From Clostridia bacterium (lineage in GTDB: Bacteria; Bacillota; Clostridia; UMGS1883), in the NCBI GenBank assembly GCA_017468215.1, contig JAFUJG010000117.1, positions 1 through 7,264 on the forward strand: 7,264 nucleotides of DNA, written 5' to 3'. The translations under genes were made by a program, and so were the position numbers. Positions 6,719 to 7,264 of this stretch are shown piece after piece. The notes under the pieces were generated by a model. It was not told where the DNA came from, did no database searches, and saw nothing but the letters and a program-made list of their open reading frames with translations. Numbering within the stretch: the first letter of the stretch is position 1; every line of letters begins with the position of its first letter.

Positions 6719-6802
6719 ATTGATGAAGAACAAGCCGAACAAACCGAAGGTGTATTAGTATACTCCGAGAGGTTGCTCGGCTTGTAGCACAAGGACATCA
6801 AT
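6719..6802. repeat. Large imperfect palindrome (possible REP/MITE-like element or structured RNA)
   Basis: Nested arms can be paired in three tiers. The outer arms are ATTGATG (6719-6725) and CATCAAT (6796-6802). The middle arms are CAAGCCGA (6731-6738) and TCGGCTTG (6777-6784), extended past one mismatch by CAA-A-CC with GGTTG. The inner arms are GGTGTAT (6749-6755) and ATACTCC (6760-6766) with one mismatch and a TAGT loop. No T run follows it on either strand, so it does not look like a simple terminator. A second, ordinary terminator lies right beside it. Confidence 0.7.
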
Positions 6803-6807
6803 CAACA

Positions 6808-6840
6808 AAAAACAGCTATTGAAAGCCAATAGCTGTTTTT
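6808..6840 (-). terminator. Intrinsic terminator of fba
   Basis: The arms AAAAACAGCTATTG and CAATAGCTGTTTTT form a perfect 14-bp stem around a 5-base loop (6822-6826). U-rich tails occur on both strands, so it could terminate in both directions. It starts about 73 bases after the fba stop codon. Confidence 0.93.
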
Positions 6841-6907
6841 ACATATATCACTTTTTTAAAATAACACACAAACCAATATAAACATTCGTCCTTGTGCGTT
6901 CTTCGCA

Positions 6908-6922
6908 ATTTAATCAAGCTTT
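6908..6922 (-). repeat. 15-bp direct repeat, copy 2 (fba stop region)
   Basis: AAAGCTTGATTAAAT covers the final Lys-Ala codons and TGA stop of fba plus six bases beyond. It is the likely source copy of the repeat found in the spacer. Confidence 0.6.
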
Positions 6923-7264
6923 ATTTACAGAACCGAAAAGTTCCATCTTTTCTTTAACAATAGTCTTAATACCTTCAAAACCGGGAGCAAGAAGCTTTCT
7001 GGGGTCGAAGCCCTTACCCTGAAGGTCCTTACCTTCTTCGATATACTTTCTTGTAGCTTCCTGGAAGTAAAGCTGGCATTCTGTGTTAACGTTAATCTTA
7101 GCAACACCAAGAGAGATTGCCTTCTTAATCATATCTTCGGGGATACCTGTACCACCGTGAAGAACAAGGGGAAGGTCACCAACAAGCTCCTTAATCTTAG
7201 CTAACGCATCAAAGTCAAGACCCTTCCAGTTTTCAGGGTACTTACCGTGAATGTTACCGATACC
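6914..7264 (-). CDS. fba: Class II fructose-1,6-bisphosphate aldolase, C-terminal part (5' end outside window)
   Basis: The enzyme interconverts fructose-1,6-bisphosphate with dihydroxyacetone phosphate and glyceraldehyde-3-phosphate in cytoplasmic glycolysis, using a divalent metal, usually zinc. The visible 116 residues begin GIGNIHGKYPENWKG. The His of NIHGKYP and the His of LVLHGGTGIP are the family's metal ligands in this half. GVAKINVNTECQ is the phosphate/DHAP-binding strand, and FDPRKLLAPG and the closing ELFGSVNKA match the usual C-terminus. About 170-190 N-terminal residues should lie beyond 7264. Codon use favours GGT, GCT and CTT, as expected for an abundant protein. The 3' end is intact: TGA is followed by a strong terminator. 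A related tagatose-bisphosphate aldolase (GatY-type) is possible but less likely. Confidence 0.95.
   Translation of the reverse strand, partial: GIGNIHGKYPENWKGLDFDALAKIKELVGDLPLVLHGGTGIPEDMIKKAISLGVAKINVNTECQLYFQEATRKYIEEGKDLQGKGFDPRKLLAPGFEGIKTIVKEKMELFGSVNKA

Larger units (their letters stand above)
6568..6807. other. Gene-free spacer between hydF promoter and fba terminator
   Basis: No coding sequence is supportable here on either strand. The spacer holds a large imperfect palindrome (6719-6802), one copy of a 15-bp direct repeat shared with the fba stop region (6656-6670), and a weak 5-bp hairpin AAAGC-TAT-GCTTT (6629-6641). Short frames are open across the palindrome on both strands, but they lack start codons with ribosome binding sites. 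Its mix of repeat copies suggests a decayed or inserted intergenic element. Confidence 0.6.

Noticed and set aside
6664..6760. Open minus-strand stretch in the spacer reading GLFGLFFINFLGALLSEW and ending Lys-Ala-stop
   Set aside because: It is hydrophobic and peptide-like but has no ATG or ribosome binding site, and begins inside the palindrome. It is more likely a by-product of the repeat than a gene.
6702..6787. Open plus-strand stretch across the palindrome (acidic, SAEKIDEEQAEQ)
   Set aside because: It follows tandem stop codons, has no start codon with a ribosome binding site, and the palindrome itself explains its openness on both strands.

Overview
The window fits an anaerobic, fermentative Bacillota, most likely a gut-type Clostridia. 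The signs are a HydF [FeFe]-hydrogenase maturase, a class II fructose-bisphosphate aldolase of Firmicutes type, AGGAGG-like ribosome binding sites, TTGAnn/TATAAT promoters with 17-bp spacers, and moderate-to-low GC. Every gene I can support lies on the minus strand, so transcription runs from high to low coordinates. Both window edges cut a gene.

Layout in transcriptional order: (1) 7264-6914, the C-terminal 116 residues of class II fructose-bisphosphate aldolase, closed by a strong intrinsic terminator (6808-6840). (2) A gene-free spacer of about 390 bp (6520-6913) with a large imperfect palindrome, a 15-bp direct repeat of the aldolase 3' end and a good promoter for the next gene. (3) hydF (6519-5353), followed by a 38-codon lipoprotein gene with a TTG start (5296-5180), both ended by a terminator at 5159-5180. 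(4) A short promoter region, then a DUF1653 protein (5109-4906) overlapping sfsA (4909-4235) by 4 bp, ended by a terminator at 4189-4216. (5) A clear promoter and structured leader (4100-4175), then a very large secreted protein gene (4099 to beyond position 1; at least 1,366 residues).

The large secreted protein is the most notable gene. It starts with a signal peptide and an HExxH zinc-protease-like domain (H163, E164, H167, likely E189). A beta-sandwich follows, then 14 exact six-residue repeats predicted to form a left-handed beta-helix, a LamG-like domain, an unassigned beta-rich domain, an InlB/MucBP-like module, a carbohydrate-binding-like module and an Ig-like (Big_4-type) domain cut by the window edge. 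From memory, the front half resembles the DUF6055 / AvrXca-Svx group of secreted proteins. The rest looks like a surface-adhesion or glycan-binding extension.

The remaining genes are housekeeping or core anaerobic metabolism: glycolysis (fba), hydrogenase cofactor assembly (hydF) and nucleic-acid processing (sfsA). No tRNA, rRNA, CRISPR array, insertion-sequence transposase or phage gene is visible. I found no convincing multi-gene defence or mobile system. The less ordinary items are the secreted modular protein, the tiny lipoprotein after hydF and the palindromic spacer.
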